Shown here one piece after another: positions 21,555 through 30,601 of a stretch of 64,000 bases of DNA. Positions within the stretch are counted from its first letter, which is position 1; the number at the start of each line of letters is the position of its first letter. The notes beneath the pieces were generated by a model, which made no database searches, was not told the DNA's origin, and saw only the letters and a program-made list of their open reading frames with translations. A program made the position numbers and the translations under genes. The stretch is taken from positions 62,001 through 126,000 of the forward strand of contig JAUXMZ010000035.1 of the NCBI GenBank assembly GCA_030683105.1, read 5' to 3'. Source of the DNA: Burkholderiales bacterium. Lineage in GTDB: Bacteria > Pseudomonadota > Gammaproteobacteria > Burkholderiales > SG8-41.

Positions 21555-21597
21555 GAGTTGTTGTTTTAGTGGCAAAACTGGCTTGTTTCACACCGGC

Positions 21598-21609
21598 TAT
21601 TGTACAATA
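21598..21609. repeat. Perfect 12-bp palindrome between divergent engB and cytochrome c4 genes
   Basis: TATTGTACAATA is completely self-complementary. TACAAT inside it (21603-21608) could be the -10 of the cytochrome gene, with only a weak -35 upstream. The palindrome sits 39 bp from the cytochrome start and 44 bp from the engB start, so it could be a shared operator. Confidence 0.4.
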
Positions 21610-21647
21610 CGCGCTTTTCCGTCCAAGCAAGGCAGTAAGGAGCAAGT

Positions 21648-22277
21648 ATGAGATTCCCCCTGGCCGCGGCCGCGGCGCTGGTCGCCAGCGCACTCATTTC
21701 GTCGCCGGCTTACGCCCAGAACGGTCCCGCCAAGGCGCAGGACACTGCGACCAAGATCTGCGCCGGTTGCCATGGCGAGAATGGTAACAGCACCATCGCA
21801 ATCAATCCTGTTCTCGCCGGACAACATCCCGAATACCTGCTCAAGCAGTTGATGAATTTCAAATCTCAGGCGGGCAAAGCCGCCGAGCGCGTCAACCCAG
21901 TGATGGGCGGAATGGCCGCTCCGCTGTCCGCTGAGGACATGACCCATCTGGCCGCATTTTACTCCAGCCAGAAACCCAAACCCCGCTCTGCGCGCGATCC
22001 CGAGCTGGCCAAGCTGGGCCAGTCCATTTATCGTGGTGGCGTCATGAGCAAGGGTGTGGCAGCTTGTGCCTCCTGCCACTCGCCCAACGGCGCGGGGATG
22101 CCGGCGCAGTACCCGCGGCTTGCCGGCCAGCATTCCGAGTATCTCGCGACGCAACTCAAGGCCTTTCGCTCCGGCGAACGCGCCAATGACCCGAACGACA
22201 TGATGCGTAAGGTTGCGGCGAAGCTCTCCGACAAGGAAATCAGTGCGGTCGCCGAGTATATTTCAGGGTTGCGCTGA
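21648..22277 (+). CDS. Diheme cytochrome c4, periplasmic
   Basis: A periplasmic electron carrier, typically to terminal oxidases. A signal peptide is cleaved near residue 24 (ALISSPAYAQ). Two class-I cytochrome c domains carry heme motifs CAGCH (about residue 38) and CASCH (about residue 140). The downstream Met ligands are probably in NPVMGGM and NDMMRK. The 209-residue two-domain layout is diagnostic of cytochrome c4. AAGGAG precedes the ATG. An intrinsic terminator follows, so it is monocistronic. Confidence 0.95.
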   Translation: MRFPLAAAAALVASALISSPAYAQNGPAKAQDTATKICAGCHGENGNSTIAINPVLAGQHPEYLLKQLMNFKSQAGKAAERVNPVMGGMAAPLSAEDMTHLAAFYSSQKPKPRSARDPELAKLGQSIYRGGVMSKGVAACASCHSPNGAGMPAQYPRLAGQHSEYLATQLKAFRSGERANDPNDMMRKVAAKLSDKEISAVAEYISGLR

Positions 22278-22308
22278 TCTCGCATAGCATCGCCGCAGCA
22301 GGTTTAAC

Positions 22309-22339
22309 AAAAAGGGTAGCCGTGGCCACCCTTTTTTTA
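22309..22339 (+). terminator. Intrinsic terminator of the cytochrome c4 gene
   Basis: AAAAAGGGT pairs with ACCCTTTTT around an inner GCC/GGC stem, followed by a run of T on the plus strand, 32 bp beyond the cytochrome stop. Confidence 0.88.
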
Positions 22340-22415
22340 TTCTGGTGACCAGGCGCGGTTGCTTCAGCGCACCGGGACAGGAGTCGGATTAACCATTTGT
22401 TTATATTGTTATTAT

Positions 22416-23738
22416 TTATCCTGGGGTCTGTAACAACATGCCTGACAGGAGCGTTGCAATACCGAGAAAAGAGAAAAATCCAACGACATCGGTGACGGTG
22501 GTCAGAATGATGGACGAGGATTGCGCAGGATCCTGGCCGAAACGGCTCAATGCGATGGGCACCAATGCGCCGGCAAAACCCGCTGCGACCATGGAGATCA
22601 CCATTGCGGCGGAGATGATGAGTACCAATCCGATGGAGCGGCTCCAGACGTAGACGCCCAGTGCGGTGGTGGCAGCGATGGCCAGGCCGTTGAGAAAGCC
22701 GACGCCGATTTCCTTGAATACGACTTTAGGCCAGTGGCGCAGGCTGATTTCACGCAGCACCAGCCCGCGCATGGTTACCGCCAGCGCCTGGGCGCCGGCG
22801 TTGCCGGATTGCCCCGCAACCACCGGCAGCAGTACGGCGAGTGCGGTGAATTTGGCGATGGTACCCTCGAACAGTCCAACCACCGATGCCGCCAGAAAAG
22901 CGGTCAGCAGATTGATCTGCAGCCAGGGCAGGCGTTTTTTCACCGCGAACCCCACCCCGGATAGCGCGCGCTCGTCCTTGCTGGCGCCCACCATGGTCAG
23001 CATGTCGATGCTGGCCTCTTCCTGCACGGCGGACACCAGTGCGGACTGGCGGATGACGCCGACCAGGCGGCCGGAAAAGTCGACCACCGGCAGATCGGTA
23101 ATATCGCTGCGCTCCAGCAGTTCCACCACTTCTTCGCGCGGCGCAACGTCGGTTACCACTCCCGTAATCTTGCGCCGCAGCCGTTGCAGCGTCAGGTCGG
23201 GCTCGGCCATCGCCAGATCCTGGATTTGCACCCGGCCTTCGAGATGCCCTGCATTGTCCACCAGAAAAATTTCGTGCACATCGCGCCGCTTCAGCGCTCT
23301 TAGCCGCGTCAATGCCTCTTGAACCGTGAATTCGGAGCGCAGCGTCACCACCCGCGGATCCATCAGTTGCCCGGCGGAATCCGGCGGATAATCCATCAGT
23401 TTTTTGAGTTCGGCCACAACCTGCGGGTCGAGCAGAGCCAGGCAGTGCTGACGTGGTTCCGGCTCCAGACGGACCAGCAGCGCCACAGCGAGCGCCGGCT
23501 CCAGTTCGGTCAGCAAATGCCGCACCATGTCGTCCGGCAGCAGTTCGATTACTGATTGCTCGACGTCGGACGCCAGTTGTTCCCATACCGGTACCACGGC
23601 GTGCGGTGGTTGTGCTGCCAGCAGCCCGGCCACCTCTTCGGCACGCATCAGTTCCAGACGGCGTGCGGCCTCTCCCGGATAATCGAGCAGAAAGCGCAGA
23701 TTGAGCGCCGCGACTGCGGCGCTGGCGCTAGCGTTCAT
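22416..23738 (-). CDS. mgtE: Magnesium transporter MgtE
   Basis: MgtE is a Mg2+-gated homodimeric channel. The cytoplasmic N domain (about residues 10-125, superhelical LLxxL repeats) and a CBS pair (about 130-250, with PREEVVELLERSDITDLPVVD) precede a C-terminal membrane domain of about five helices from residue 270. The pore motif region reads LLPVVAGQSGNAGAQALAVTMRGL. I chose the ATG at 23738 because GGAGG lies 5 bases before it; an in-frame ATG four codons upstream is possible. It overlaps the preceding MgtE-like gene by 11 bp and is last in a three-gene unit. Confidence 0.93.
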   Translation of the reverse strand: MNASASAAVAALNLRFLLDYPGEAARRLELMRAEEVAGLLAAQPPHAVVPVWEQLASDVEQSVIELLPDDMVRHLLTELEPALAVALLVRLEPEPRQHCLALLDPQVVAELKKLMDYPPDSAGQLMDPRVVTLRSEFTVQEALTRLRALKRRDVHEIFLVDNAGHLEGRVQIQDLAMAEPDLTLQRLRRKITGVVTDVAPREEVVELLERSDITDLPVVDFSGRLVGVIRQSALVSAVQEEASIDMLTMVGASKDERALSGVGFAVKKRLPWLQINLLTAFLAASVVGLFEGTIAKFTALAVLLPVVAGQSGNAGAQALAVTMRGLVLREISLRHWPKVVFKEIGVGFLNGLAIAATTALGVYVWSRSIGLVLIISAAMVISMVAAGFAGALVPIALSRFGQDPAQSSSIILTTVTDVVGFFSFLGIATLLSGMLLQTPG

Positions 23739-24585
23739 AGGATCCTCCATTCTGCTGGGGCGGTGTGACCGGAATCAATGCCACGACCAGCTGGATCAGA
23801 CTCGCCACGCCCAGCCAGTAGCCGCCGGCAACGTTGGCGACCAGGTCGTCGTAGCCGCCGCCGGGCTGGGCGTGCCGGGTGCGCAGCAGTGCGCGGGCCA
23901 GCACGCCGCGATCCAGCGCGCCGACGAAACGGTCTTCGCGCTCGACCACGGGCAGCATTTGATAATCGTCCCAGCCCGCATGTTCCCCAACAGCGCGAAT
24001 GGCCGCGCGCGCAGGCAGCGTGTAGGTTGCCTGGTGCATCACTTTGGACAATGGCGTTTCGGCTGCCGCGCGCAGCACTTCGGGCAAATCGGCCTGACCC
24101 AGCAGGCGCTGGCCCGGTCCGATCACGAATATGCTGACAGCGCTTTCTCCCTCCGCTTCGCGCAGCCGATTGAGCGCGGTTTCGGCCGTCGTGTCTGCGG
24201 GCAAGGCCAATACCCGCGGATCCATCCAGGCACCGACGGTATCTTCCGGGTAACCGAGCAGCAGACGGAACGCCATCGCCAGCGCGGTGGGCAATTGCGC
24301 AAGCAAGGCGTTGCGCCGGGACTCGGGGACGTAGTGCAGCACCGCAACACCGGCCTGCGGCCCCATGGCGCGCAGCAGACCCGAGACGGTGTCATCGGCA
24401 AGGGTGTCAAGGCAACGCGCAACGTGCAGCGGCAGCATCGCCCGCAACGCTGGCGCGGTAAGTCGCACCGGTGCATCCATCAGCAATGCCGCCACATTCT
24501 GCGAAGCGATGCGCTCCAGCACTCGTGCCGCGTCCGCTGGATGCGATTCGAGGAAGGCGAAGGACAAGTCTTCCGTGCCGGCCAT
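23728..24585 (-). CDS. MgtE-like regulatory protein (N domain plus CBS) lacking the transport domain
   Basis: A 285-residue protein whose first 120 residues match the MgtE N domain and whose next 120 look like a CBS pair (GYPEDTVGAWMDPRVLALPADTTAETALNRLR parallels GQLMDPRVVTLRSEFTVQEALTRLR in the neighbour). Instead of a five-helix pore it ends with a single hydrophobic segment near 258-275 (YWLGVASLIQLVVALIPV) and a short polar tail. No sign of a frameshift joins it to the downstream mgtE, which has its own complete N and CBS domains. It is therefore a diverged, truncated duplicate that may regulate or hetero-oligomerise with MgtE. Function is inferred. Confidence 0.8.
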   Translation of the reverse strand: MAGTEDLSFAFLESHPADAARVLERIASQNVAALLMDAPVRLTAPALRAMLPLHVARCLDTLADDTVSGLLRAMGPQAGVAVLHYVPESRRNALLAQLPTALAMAFRLLLGYPEDTVGAWMDPRVLALPADTTAETALNRLREAEGESAVSIFVIGPGQRLLGQADLPEVLRAAAETPLSKVMHQATYTLPARAAIRAVGEHAGWDDYQMLPVVEREDRFVGALDRGVLARALLRTRHAQPGGGYDDLVANVAGGYWLGVASLIQLVVALIPVTPPQQNGGSYER

Positions 24586-24587
24586 GA

Positions 24588-25418
24588 TCAGCGCTCCCCG
24601 ATCTTCAATACGATGGGTTCTTCGCCGAACACCTTGGCCGGCAGGGTAACCCGGCCTTCCTCGGTTTCCAGTATCACGGCAACCGGCGTGAGTTCGAGGA
24701 TGCGGCCTTCAAAACCGGCTATTTTCACGGTTTGACCGACTGAAAACGTCTGTCGCAGATGGTGGCCGCCGATCAGGTTTGCCACATAGTTGCGAGCCCC
24801 CAGGCTTAACGCAAGAGCCACGGAAGCGGCCATGGTTCCACCCGCGGCCGCGGCGATGATCACCAGGAATGTGACCTTGATCCCGATCTGATCAGCGCCC
24901 ACCAGCAGCGCGGTAACCAGAATGATCGCCTGCACCGTGCGTCCCAGCAGTTCGCGCTGCTTTGGGCCGGCGATGGCGGACGTCGCCACCACCAGATCGC
25001 GCGCCAGCCTGCTCAGCAGGAAACCCGCGGCGATGATGAGCGCCCCGGCAAACAGCGTGGGCATGTAGCCCACCACGCCGGCAAGCCATGCCGCAAATGC
25101 GTTCAGGCCCAGCACCTGGGTCGCCGCAGTGACAAAAAACAGCAGGACTACCCAGAAGACAATGCTGCCGAGGATTTTTGCCGAGGACGGCGGCAGTTTG
25201 GCGCGCTCGGTGCTTCCGGTGGCGGACAAACGGGACAGCATGCGGTCGGCGATCACTGCGGCACGAATGGCCAGGGTGCGTAACACGCGCGCGATGATCC
25301 AGCCGGTCAACAGCAACAGAAACGCACCCAGGATGCTGGGTAAATACTGGGCGGCACGCTCGACAAATTGCGCGAAGGCTGTGTTGATAGCGGTGCCCCA
25401 GTCGCTCAGGATTTGCAT
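24588..25418 (-). CDS. MscS-family small-conductance mechanosensitive channel-like protein
   Basis: A 276-residue membrane protein with about four or five transmembrane helices. It starts with helix YLPSILGAFLLLLTGWIIARVL, a conserved helix typical of the CmpX-like MscS branch. The pore-type glycine/alanine-rich helix reads AAAAGGTMAASVALALSLGARNYVANLIGG, followed by the cytoplasmic beta domain beginning FSVGQTVKIAGFEGRILELTPVAVILET. The ATG at 25418 has GGGGA at good spacing; an upstream TTG (25442) is less likely. It is first in a unit with the two MgtE genes (2-bp gap), suggesting a link to ion or osmotic homeostasis. Ion selectivity is unknown. Confidence 0.85.
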   Translation of the reverse strand: MQILSDWGTAINTAFAQFVERAAQYLPSILGAFLLLLTGWIIARVLRTLAIRAAVIADRMLSRLSATGSTERAKLPPSSAKILGSIVFWVVLLFFVTAATQVLGLNAFAAWLAGVVGYMPTLFAGALIIAAGFLLSRLARDLVVATSAIAGPKQRELLGRTVQAIILVTALLVGADQIGIKVTFLVIIAAAAGGTMAASVALALSLGARNYVANLIGGHHLRQTFSVGQTVKIAGFEGRILELTPVAVILETEEGRVTLPAKVFGEEPIVLKIGER

Positions 25419-25579
25419 TGCCGGATCCCCATTGCGGTTCAAAAGAAAATCGCTAGTCAGGCATGCTTCGCATGTTGTTTGGGTTTCACCTTAGCACCTT
25501 AGCATCGGAGCGCGCGCGCTGCTACCCCATGCGGGAATCGGTTTGAGGTTTTATGGCGGTAGGGGTTTGCGTCTGGCGA

Positions 25580-26311
25580 TCAGAAGCGCTCGTCCTCGCG
25601 CAGATATCGCCATTGCCCCGGGGGCAGATCGCCCAGCTTGATGTTGCCGATGCGCACGCGTTTGAGCCCGGTGACGTTGAGGCCGACGAGTTCGCACATG
25701 CGGCGGATCTGGCGTTTCCGGCCCTGTCGCAAAATGAAGCGCAGCTGATCCTCATTCTGCCACCGCACTTCGGCTGGCCTCAGCACAACGCCGTCCAGGC
25801 TCAAGCCGTGATTAAGCAGGGCCAGTCCGCTTTTCGTCAGCGTGCCTTCGACGCGCACCAGATATTCCTTCTCCATTCGGGCGTCTTCGCCTATGAGTTG
25901 CTTGGCAATGCGACCGTCCTGGGTAAGTACCAACAACCCTAGCGAATCGATATCAAGTCGTCCCGCGGGCGCCAGCCCCCGCAGATGCTGCGGGCTGAAC
26001 TTCAGCGGTGAACGGTCGCCGCTGAAGCGGGTGGCTGCGCTAATCAGCGTAATGGCCGGCCGGTAATTCTGTTCGGCCTGTCCCGATACATAGCCTATCG
26101 GCTTGTTGAGCAGGATGGTGACGCGGGCAAGCTGGGTGGTTTGCGCCGCTGCGGTCAGCGTAATTTTCTGGGTGGGATAGATTTTGGTGCCAAGCTCGGT
26201 CACCACCATACCATCGACCAGCACCCAGCCGCGTTCGATATAGCTGTCAGCCTCTCTGCGCGAGCACAGGCCCTGCTCGGACATCAGCTTGGAGAGGCGC
26301 GTTTTTTCCAT
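25580..26311 (-). CDS. 23S rRNA pseudouridine synthase, RluB/RluF type
   Basis: A 243-residue RsuA-family pseudouridine synthase. The N-terminal S4 RNA-binding domain reads [30 protein letters not shown]. The catalytic motif [17 protein letters not shown] supplies the active Asp. The C-terminus has the family pattern [37 protein letters not shown]. The composition of the S4 domain is most like RluF, but RluB/RluE/RluF cannot be separated by eye. The frame is open much further upstream only because it runs through hemL out of phase; the S4 domain fixes the start at the ATG at 26311. It lies 29 bp after hemL. Confidence 0.9.
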   Translation of the reverse strand: MEKTRLSKLMSEQGLCSRREADSYIERGWVLVDGMVVTELGTKIYPTQKITLTAAAQTTQLARVTILLNKPIGYVSGQAEQNYRPAITLISAATRFSGDRSPLKFSPQHLRGLAPAGRLDIDSLGLLVLTQDGRIAKQLIGEDARMEKEYLVRVEGTLTKSGLALLNHGLSLDGVVLRPAEVRWQNEDQLRFILRQGRKRQIRRMCELVGLNVTGLKRVRIGNIKLGDLPPGQWRYLREDERF

Positions 26312-26340
26312 GTGACGAACGCTGTCGCCTGCCGGGGCGT

Positions 26341-27630
26341 TCAGACGCCGCTGCGGATGTCGGCAAAAACGGCCGTGGCAGTGCTGATGGTTTTCTCTAT
26401 TTCCGCCGCACCGTGCGCAGCCGAGACGAAACCCGCCTCGTATGCCGACGGTGCAAAATAGACGCCGGCGGCGAGCATGGCGTGAAAAAATCGATTGAAC
26501 GCATCCTTGTCGCATTCCATGACTTCGGCGTAACTTGAAGGTGGCGCGTCGCGGAAGTAGAGCCCGAACATGCCCCCCACGTTCTGTGCCGAAAATGCAA
26601 TTCCCTGCGCGCGCGCGGCGGCGGTCAGCCCGTCGCACAGCTGGTGCGTAGCGGCCTCGAGCCTGGTGAAGAACGCCGGAGCCTGTATGAGTTTGAGCGT
26701 AGCCAATCCTGCCGCCACCGCGACCGGATTGCCGGAGAGCGTGCCAGCCTGGTACACCGGGCCCAGCGGCGCGATGCATTGCATGATGTCGCGCCGGCCG
26801 CCGAAAGCGCCGACCGGCATGCCGCCGCCGATTACTTTGCCGAGCGTAGTTAAATCGGGCTTGATGCTGAAAAGACCTTGCGCTCCGCCGAGCGCAACCC
26901 GGAAACCGGTCATCACTTCGTCGAAAATCAGCACGGCGCCGTGTTTTGAGCAAAGCGTGCGCAGCAATTCAAGGAAGCCCGGGCGCGGCGCGACAAGGTT
27001 CATATTGCCTGCCACCGGTTCGACGATAACGGCCGCAATGCTGCCCCCTTCGCGCTCGAACGTCTGTTCCAGCGCGATCCCGTCGTTGTAATCGAGCACC
27101 AGGGTATGCGCCGCGGTCTCGGGCGGCACGCCGGCCGAAGAAGGCTGGCCCAGAGTAAGCGCGCCGGAACCGGCCTTGACCAGCAGCGCGTCGGCGTGAC
27201 CGTGGTAACAGCCTTCGAATTTGATGATCTTGCTGCGCCCGGTAAAGCCCCGTGCGAGCCTAATCGCGCTCATCGTCGCCTCGGTGCCCGAACTGACCAG
27301 GCGCACTTGTTCTATCGACGGCACCAGCCTGCAGATGAGGTCTGCCATTTCGATCTCGGTTTCAGTCGGGGCGCCAAAGGACAGCCCTTTGGCAGCAGCC
27401 TGCCCGACGGCCTTGACCACGTCGGGATGAGCATGGCCGACGATAAGCGGCCCCCACGAGCCGACATAGTCGATGTAGTTGTTGCCGTCGGCATCCCACA
27501 CCAGCGCGCCCTTGCCACGCTGGAAAAAAAGCGGCGTGCCCCCCACCGATCTGAAGGCGCGTACCGGGGAGTTGACTCCGCCCGGGATGTGGATCTGGGC
27601 ATGTTTGAAAAGTGTTTGGCTGCGTTTCAT
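26341..27630 (-). CDS. hemL: Glutamate-1-semialdehyde 2,1-aminomutase
   Basis: A PLP enzyme that makes 5-aminolevulinate from glutamate-1-semialdehyde in the C5 pathway. The N-terminal part has [12 protein letters not shown] and [18 protein letters not shown]. The PLP site shows [16 protein letters not shown], and the Schiff-base lysine is in [18 protein letters not shown]. Length 429 is normal. Its ATG overlaps the thiE stop (ATGA), so it is translated with thiD-thiE. Together with hemB, hemE and hemF it forms a dispersed heme pathway in this window. Confidence 0.97.
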   Translation of the reverse strand: MKRSQTLFKHAQIHIPGGVNSPVRAFRSVGGTPLFFQRGKGALVWDADGNNYIDYVGSWGPLIVGHAHPDVVKAVGQAAAKGLSFGAPTETEIEMADLICRLVPSIEQVRLVSSGTEATMSAIRLARGFTGRSKIIKFEGCYHGHADALLVKAGSGALTLGQPSSAGVPPETAAHTLVLDYNDGIALEQTFEREGGSIAAVIVEPVAGNMNLVAPRPGFLELLRTLCSKHGAVLIFDEVMTGFRVALGGAQGLFSIKPDLTTLGKVIGGGMPVGAFGGRRDIMQCIAPLGPVYQAGTLSGNPVAVAAGLATLKLIQAPAFFTRLEAATHQLCDGLTAAARAQGIAFSAQNVGGMFGLYFRDAPPSSYAEVMECDKDAFNRFFHAMLAAGVYFAPSAYEAGFVSAAHGAAEIEKTISTATAVFADIRSGV

Positions 27631-28265
27631 GGTTTGTTGAATAAAAAGTTGAATTGTTGTGCTGCAATGGTTATGTCAGCGGCGTCGAACAGCGCCGAAA
27701 TGACCGCCACCATGTCAGCGCCAGCTGCAATCAGTTGTGGAGCGTTGGCAAGGGTGATGCCGCCGATCGCGACCACAGGCAGCGACACCTTATGCTTTGC
27801 CTCCACCAGCAGATCGAGCGGCGCATGCGCGGCGCCGGGCTTGACGCCGGAAGCGAAGAAGCTGCCGAAGGCGACATAGTCGGCGCCTTCATGCACGGCG
27901 GCGAGCGCCCGGTCCATGAGGTTATAGCATGATGCGCCTATCAGCTTTTGCGGCCCGAGTGCTTGGCGCGCTGTCACGACCGAACCGTCATCGCCGCCCA
28001 GGTGTAAGCCGTCGGCGTCAATCGCCAGCGCCAGCTCGAGATCGTCGTTGATAATGAGCGGCGCATGGTGCTGGCGGCACAGCGCAAGCACTGCACGGGC
28101 CTGTTCGTGCTGCAATGCGGCGGGTGCGCGCTTGTTGCGGTATTGCACCAGCACCGCGCCGCCAGTGAGCGCTGACTTGACCCGAAGCAAAAGCCGGCCG
28201 GTATCGTCGTCGTCTGGCGTGACGACGTACAGCCCGGAGAGCCGGTTCCTCGAGTGCTTAAGCAT
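27627..28265 (-). CDS. thiE: Thiamine-phosphate synthase
   Basis: ThiE joins HMP-pyrophosphate and thiazole phosphate to thiamine phosphate. The 212-residue TIM barrel shows [59 protein letters not shown] and [29 protein letters not shown], all family hallmarks. It lies 15 bp after thiD and overlaps hemL by 4 bp. Confidence 0.96.
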   Translation of the reverse strand: MLKHSRNRLSGLYVVTPDDDDTGRLLLRVKSALTGGAVLVQYRNKRAPAALQHEQARAVLALCRQHHAPLIINDDLELALAIDADGLHLGGDDGSVVTARQALGPQKLIGASCYNLMDRALAAVHEGADYVAFGSFFASGVKPGAAHAPLDLLVEAKHKVSLPVVAIGGITLANAPQLIAAGADMVAVISALFDAADITIAAQQFNFLFNKP

Positions 28266-28280
28266 GACCCCGATTGACCC

Positions 28281-29120
28281 CTATTGCTCGCTGCGGCCGC
28301 TGTCATCGGGCTCGTCTTCGCGTGCCCAAAACAGGCGGTCCGGGATGTACTGACCCATGCCGGGCCGGAATGCGGACCTGAGTGTCTGCCAGGTGTATTC
28401 CTGGGCATCTTTGACGCCTTCGGCGACCGACAGGCCGTTGGCGATGGTGGCTGCGATGGCTGAAGCGAGGGTGCAGCCCGAGCCGTGAAAATTTCCCGGC
28501 AACCGCTGCCACGAATCACTGCGCACGATGCCTTCGTGACCGTACAGCGTATTGACGACTTGCGGCGTATTCTCGTGAGTGCCCGTGATCAGCACGTATT
28601 CGCAACCGCTCGCAATCAGGCGTTTTGCGCACTCCGCGAGGTCGGGGTTGTCGTTGTCGTCGCCGTCATCGGTGGCGAGCCGCCGCGCCTCCAGGCTATT
28701 GGGCGTGAGTATGGTGGTCTGCGGCACCAGCAGTTCGCGTATGCCCTGGACCATTTCGTCGGTGGCAAGTTCGTCGCCGCGGCCGGAAGCCAGCACCGGG
28801 TCGAGTATCAGCGGGATATCCGGGTAGTCGGACACGACTTCCGCGATAAACGCGATGGCCTCGATACTGCCCAGCATGCCGATCTTGAACGCGGCCACCG
28901 GCATGTCTTCCAGCACCGCGCGCGCCTGGTCAGCGACCCACTCGGGATCGATCGGCATCACATCTTCTACGCCCATCGTGTCCTGGATGGTGATGGCGGT
29001 CACGCATGACAGCGGATGGCATCCCATGCTCGACAGCGTCATGATATCGGCCTGCAGTCCAGCGCCGCCGCTGGGGTCGGTTGCGGCGAAAACGAGGACG
29101 ATGGGAGGCAGATCGGGCAT
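28281..29120 (-). CDS. thiD: Hydroxymethylpyrimidine/phosphomethylpyrimidine kinase
   Basis: ThiD phosphorylates HMP and HMP-P. It belongs to the ribokinase fold: substrate-side ATDPSGGAGLQADI near the N-terminus, TAITIQDTMGV, and the catalytic anion hole with Asp in FHGSGCTLASAIAATIANG. An acidic insertion (DDGDDNDNPD) sits mid-protein. I prefer the ATG at 29120, giving 279 residues that begin MPDLPPIVLVFAATDPSGG; a TTG eight codons upstream is open. First gene of thiD-thiE-hemL, divergent from rubredoxin. Confidence 0.95.
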   Translation of the reverse strand: MPDLPPIVLVFAATDPSGGAGLQADIMTLSSMGCHPLSCVTAITIQDTMGVEDVMPIDPEWVADQARAVLEDMPVAAFKIGMLGSIEAIAFIAEVVSDYPDIPLILDPVLASGRGDELATDEMVQGIRELLVPQTTILTPNSLEARRLATDDGDDNDNPDLAECAKRLIASGCEYVLITGTHENTPQVVNTLYGHEGIVRSDSWQRLPGNFHGSGCTLASAIAATIANGLSVAEGVKDAQEYTWQTLRSAFRPGMGQYIPDRLFWAREDEPDDSGRSEQ

Positions 29121-29214
29121 GGGCGGGTATGATCGCGTGAGCAATGGCGGGATAGGGGTGAGGAGACGGGGCGATTCGTTTAAAATGCGATTTTAGCTTA
29201 ATTCCGATAACACC

Positions 29215-29403
29215 ATGACAACCGCCAAGGCCGATGTGCTCAAGACTTACATGTGTCTGATATGCGGCTTCATTTACGACGAAGCCGCAGGGTTGCCTGA
29301 CGAGGGCATCGCCCCCGGCACCCCATGGGAGAACATCCCGATGAACTGGACGTGCCCGGAGTGCGGTGCGCGCAAGGACGATTTCGAAATGGTGCAAATA
29401 TGA
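29215..29403 (+). CDS. Rubredoxin
   Basis: A 62-residue cytoplasmic electron carrier. The four cysteine ligands of the single iron are in [13 protein letters not shown] and [13 protein letters not shown], with the usual spacing and aromatic residues. It is divergent from thiD, a common betaproteobacterial arrangement. Its stop overlaps the start of the glyoxalase gene (ATGA), implying coupled translation. Confidence 0.97.
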   Translation: MTTAKADVLKTYMCLICGFIYDEAAGLPDEGIAPGTPWENIPMNWTCPECGARKDDFEMVQI

Positions 29404-29789
29404 GAATCCTGCATACCATGATCCGCGTTGGCGATCTCGAGCGCTCAATCGCGTTCTATACCCAGGTGCTGGGCATGAAGCTGCTGCGGCGCTCGGATTA
29501 TCCCGGCGGGCGTTTCACCAACGCTTTTGTCGGCTACGATGATGAATCACGCGCGGCAGTGCTTGAACTTACCCATAACTGGGACACGACAAGCTACGAT
29601 CTGGGCGCCGGCTATGGCCACGTTGCGCTCGAGGTCGAGGATGCCTACATGGCGTGCGAAGCCGTGAAAAAGCAGGGCGGCAAAGTCACCCGCGAAGCCG
29701 GGCCGATGAAGCATGGCACGACAGTGATTGCATTTGTCGAGGACCCCGACGGTTATAAAATAGAGTTTGTCCAGAAAAAGGCAGGATGA
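29400..29789 (+). CDS. gloA: Lactoylglutathione lyase (glyoxalase I)
   Basis: GloA isomerises the methylglyoxal-glutathione hemithioacetal to S-lactoylglutathione. The 129-residue VOC-fold protein has the four metal ligands of the family: His5 (ILHTMIRV), Glu in VLELTHNW, His in GYGHVALEV and Glu in YKIEFVQ. Length and the lack of extra insertions fit the Ni/Co-type bacterial enzyme. The ATG at 29400 overlaps the rubredoxin stop; a longer frame extending upstream inside rubredoxin is a shadow. Confidence 0.95.
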   Translation: MRILHTMIRVGDLERSIAFYTQVLGMKLLRRSDYPGGRFTNAFVGYDDESRAAVLELTHNWDTTSYDLGAGYGHVALEVEDAYMACEAVKKQGGKVTREAGPMKHGTTVIAFVEDPDGYKIEFVQKKAG

Positions 29790-29800
29790 GCGTCCATGCG

Positions 29801-29827
29801 GCAGCGCTAACGCGCAATCAGCGCTGC
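29801..29827. terminator. Possible bidirectional terminator stem between gloA and rsmA
   Basis: GCAGCGC (29801-29807) pairs with GCGCTGC (29821-29827) in the short convergent gap, overlapping the rsmA 3' end. There is no T-tract, so function is uncertain. Confidence 0.35.
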
Positions 29828-30591
29828 TTGCCCGCCAGATAATTCGTCGCCCGGACGAAATCACCGACCGCCAGATTTTCCGCGCGCCCCCCCGGATCGA
29901 GACCGAGCGCGGCAAAATCTTCCGCCTCGAACACCCCTTTTAACGCATTGCGCAGCATTTTTCGGCGCTGGCCGAACGCTTTGGCAACCACGTGCGCAAG
30001 CAATGCTTCGTCGCAGGCAGGCGCATGCCGGCGTGGCAGCATGCGCACCACCGCCGACTCGACTTTGGGCGCGGGACGGAAGGCCTCCGCCGGCACGTCA
30101 AGCACTTTATCCATCGTGAACTGGTATTGCAGCATGACGGACAGCCGTCCATATTCCGATGTGGACGGCAGTGCCACCATGCGTTCCACCACTTCCTTTT
30201 GCAGCATGACGTGGATGTCGCGAAGGTGAGCCGAGCTTTGCGCTAGATGAAACAAAATAGGGGTCGAGATGTTGTAGGGCAGATTGCCAATCACGCGCAA
30301 ATCCGAGCCGAGCGTGGCGAAATCGAATTTGAGCGCATCGCCCTCGTGTATCGTGAGCTGCTGTGACAAAAAATCTTGTTTCAGCTGCCCGACAATGTCG
30401 CGATCGATTTCAATCACGTGCATATGCTTGACGCCGGCCAGCAGCGGACCGGTCAATGCGCCCAGTCCAGGGCCTATTTCTACAATTAAATCATTTGGTT
30501 GCGGCGATATTGCGGCGATAATGCCGGCAATAACGACGTCATCGACCAGAAAGTTCTGGCCAAACCGCCGTCTTGGGATGTGTTTGGTCAC
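29818..30591 (-). CDS. rsmA: 16S rRNA (adenine1518-N6/adenine1519-N6)-dimethyltransferase
   Basis: RsmA (KsgA) dimethylates two adjacent adenines in helix 45 of 16S rRNA. The N-terminus has RRFGQNFLVD, the SAM site IVEIGPGLGALTGPLL, and the catalytic motif IGNLPYNIST. The C-terminal helical domain closes the protein. Length 257 is normal. The start is GTG at 30591. It is the last gene of lptD-surA-pdxA-rsmA, 10 bp after pdxA. Confidence 0.96.
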   Translation of the reverse strand: MTKHIPRRRFGQNFLVDDVVIAGIIAAISPQPNDLIVEIGPGLGALTGPLLAGVKHMHVIEIDRDIVGQLKQDFLSQQLTIHEGDALKFDFATLGSDLRVIGNLPYNISTPILFHLAQSSAHLRDIHVMLQKEVVERMVALPSTSEYGRLSVMLQYQFTMDKVLDVPAEAFRPAPKVESAVVRMLPRRHAPACDEALLAHVVAKAFGQRRKMLRNALKGVFEAEDFAALGLDPGGRAENLAVGDFVRATNYLAGKQR

Positions 30592-30601
30592 GGGGGTAAA
30601 G

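Noticed and set aside
23728-23750. Frameshifted or split mgtE.
   Set aside because: Both proteins have their own complete N and CBS domains and the downstream gene is full length, so it is a duplication, not a break.
23701-24735. A 344-codon plus-strand frame opposite the MgtE-like gene.
   Set aside because: His/Gln/Arg-rich antisense shadow, no ribosome-binding site or recognisable domain.
25483-25505. Short tandem CACCTTAG repeat.
   Set aside because: Only two copies, no flanking structure; likely chance.
26312-26953. N-terminal extension of the pseudouridine synthase frame.
   Set aside because: The extension reads hemL out of phase (Arg-rich, no motifs); the S4 domain begins exactly at the ATG at 26311.
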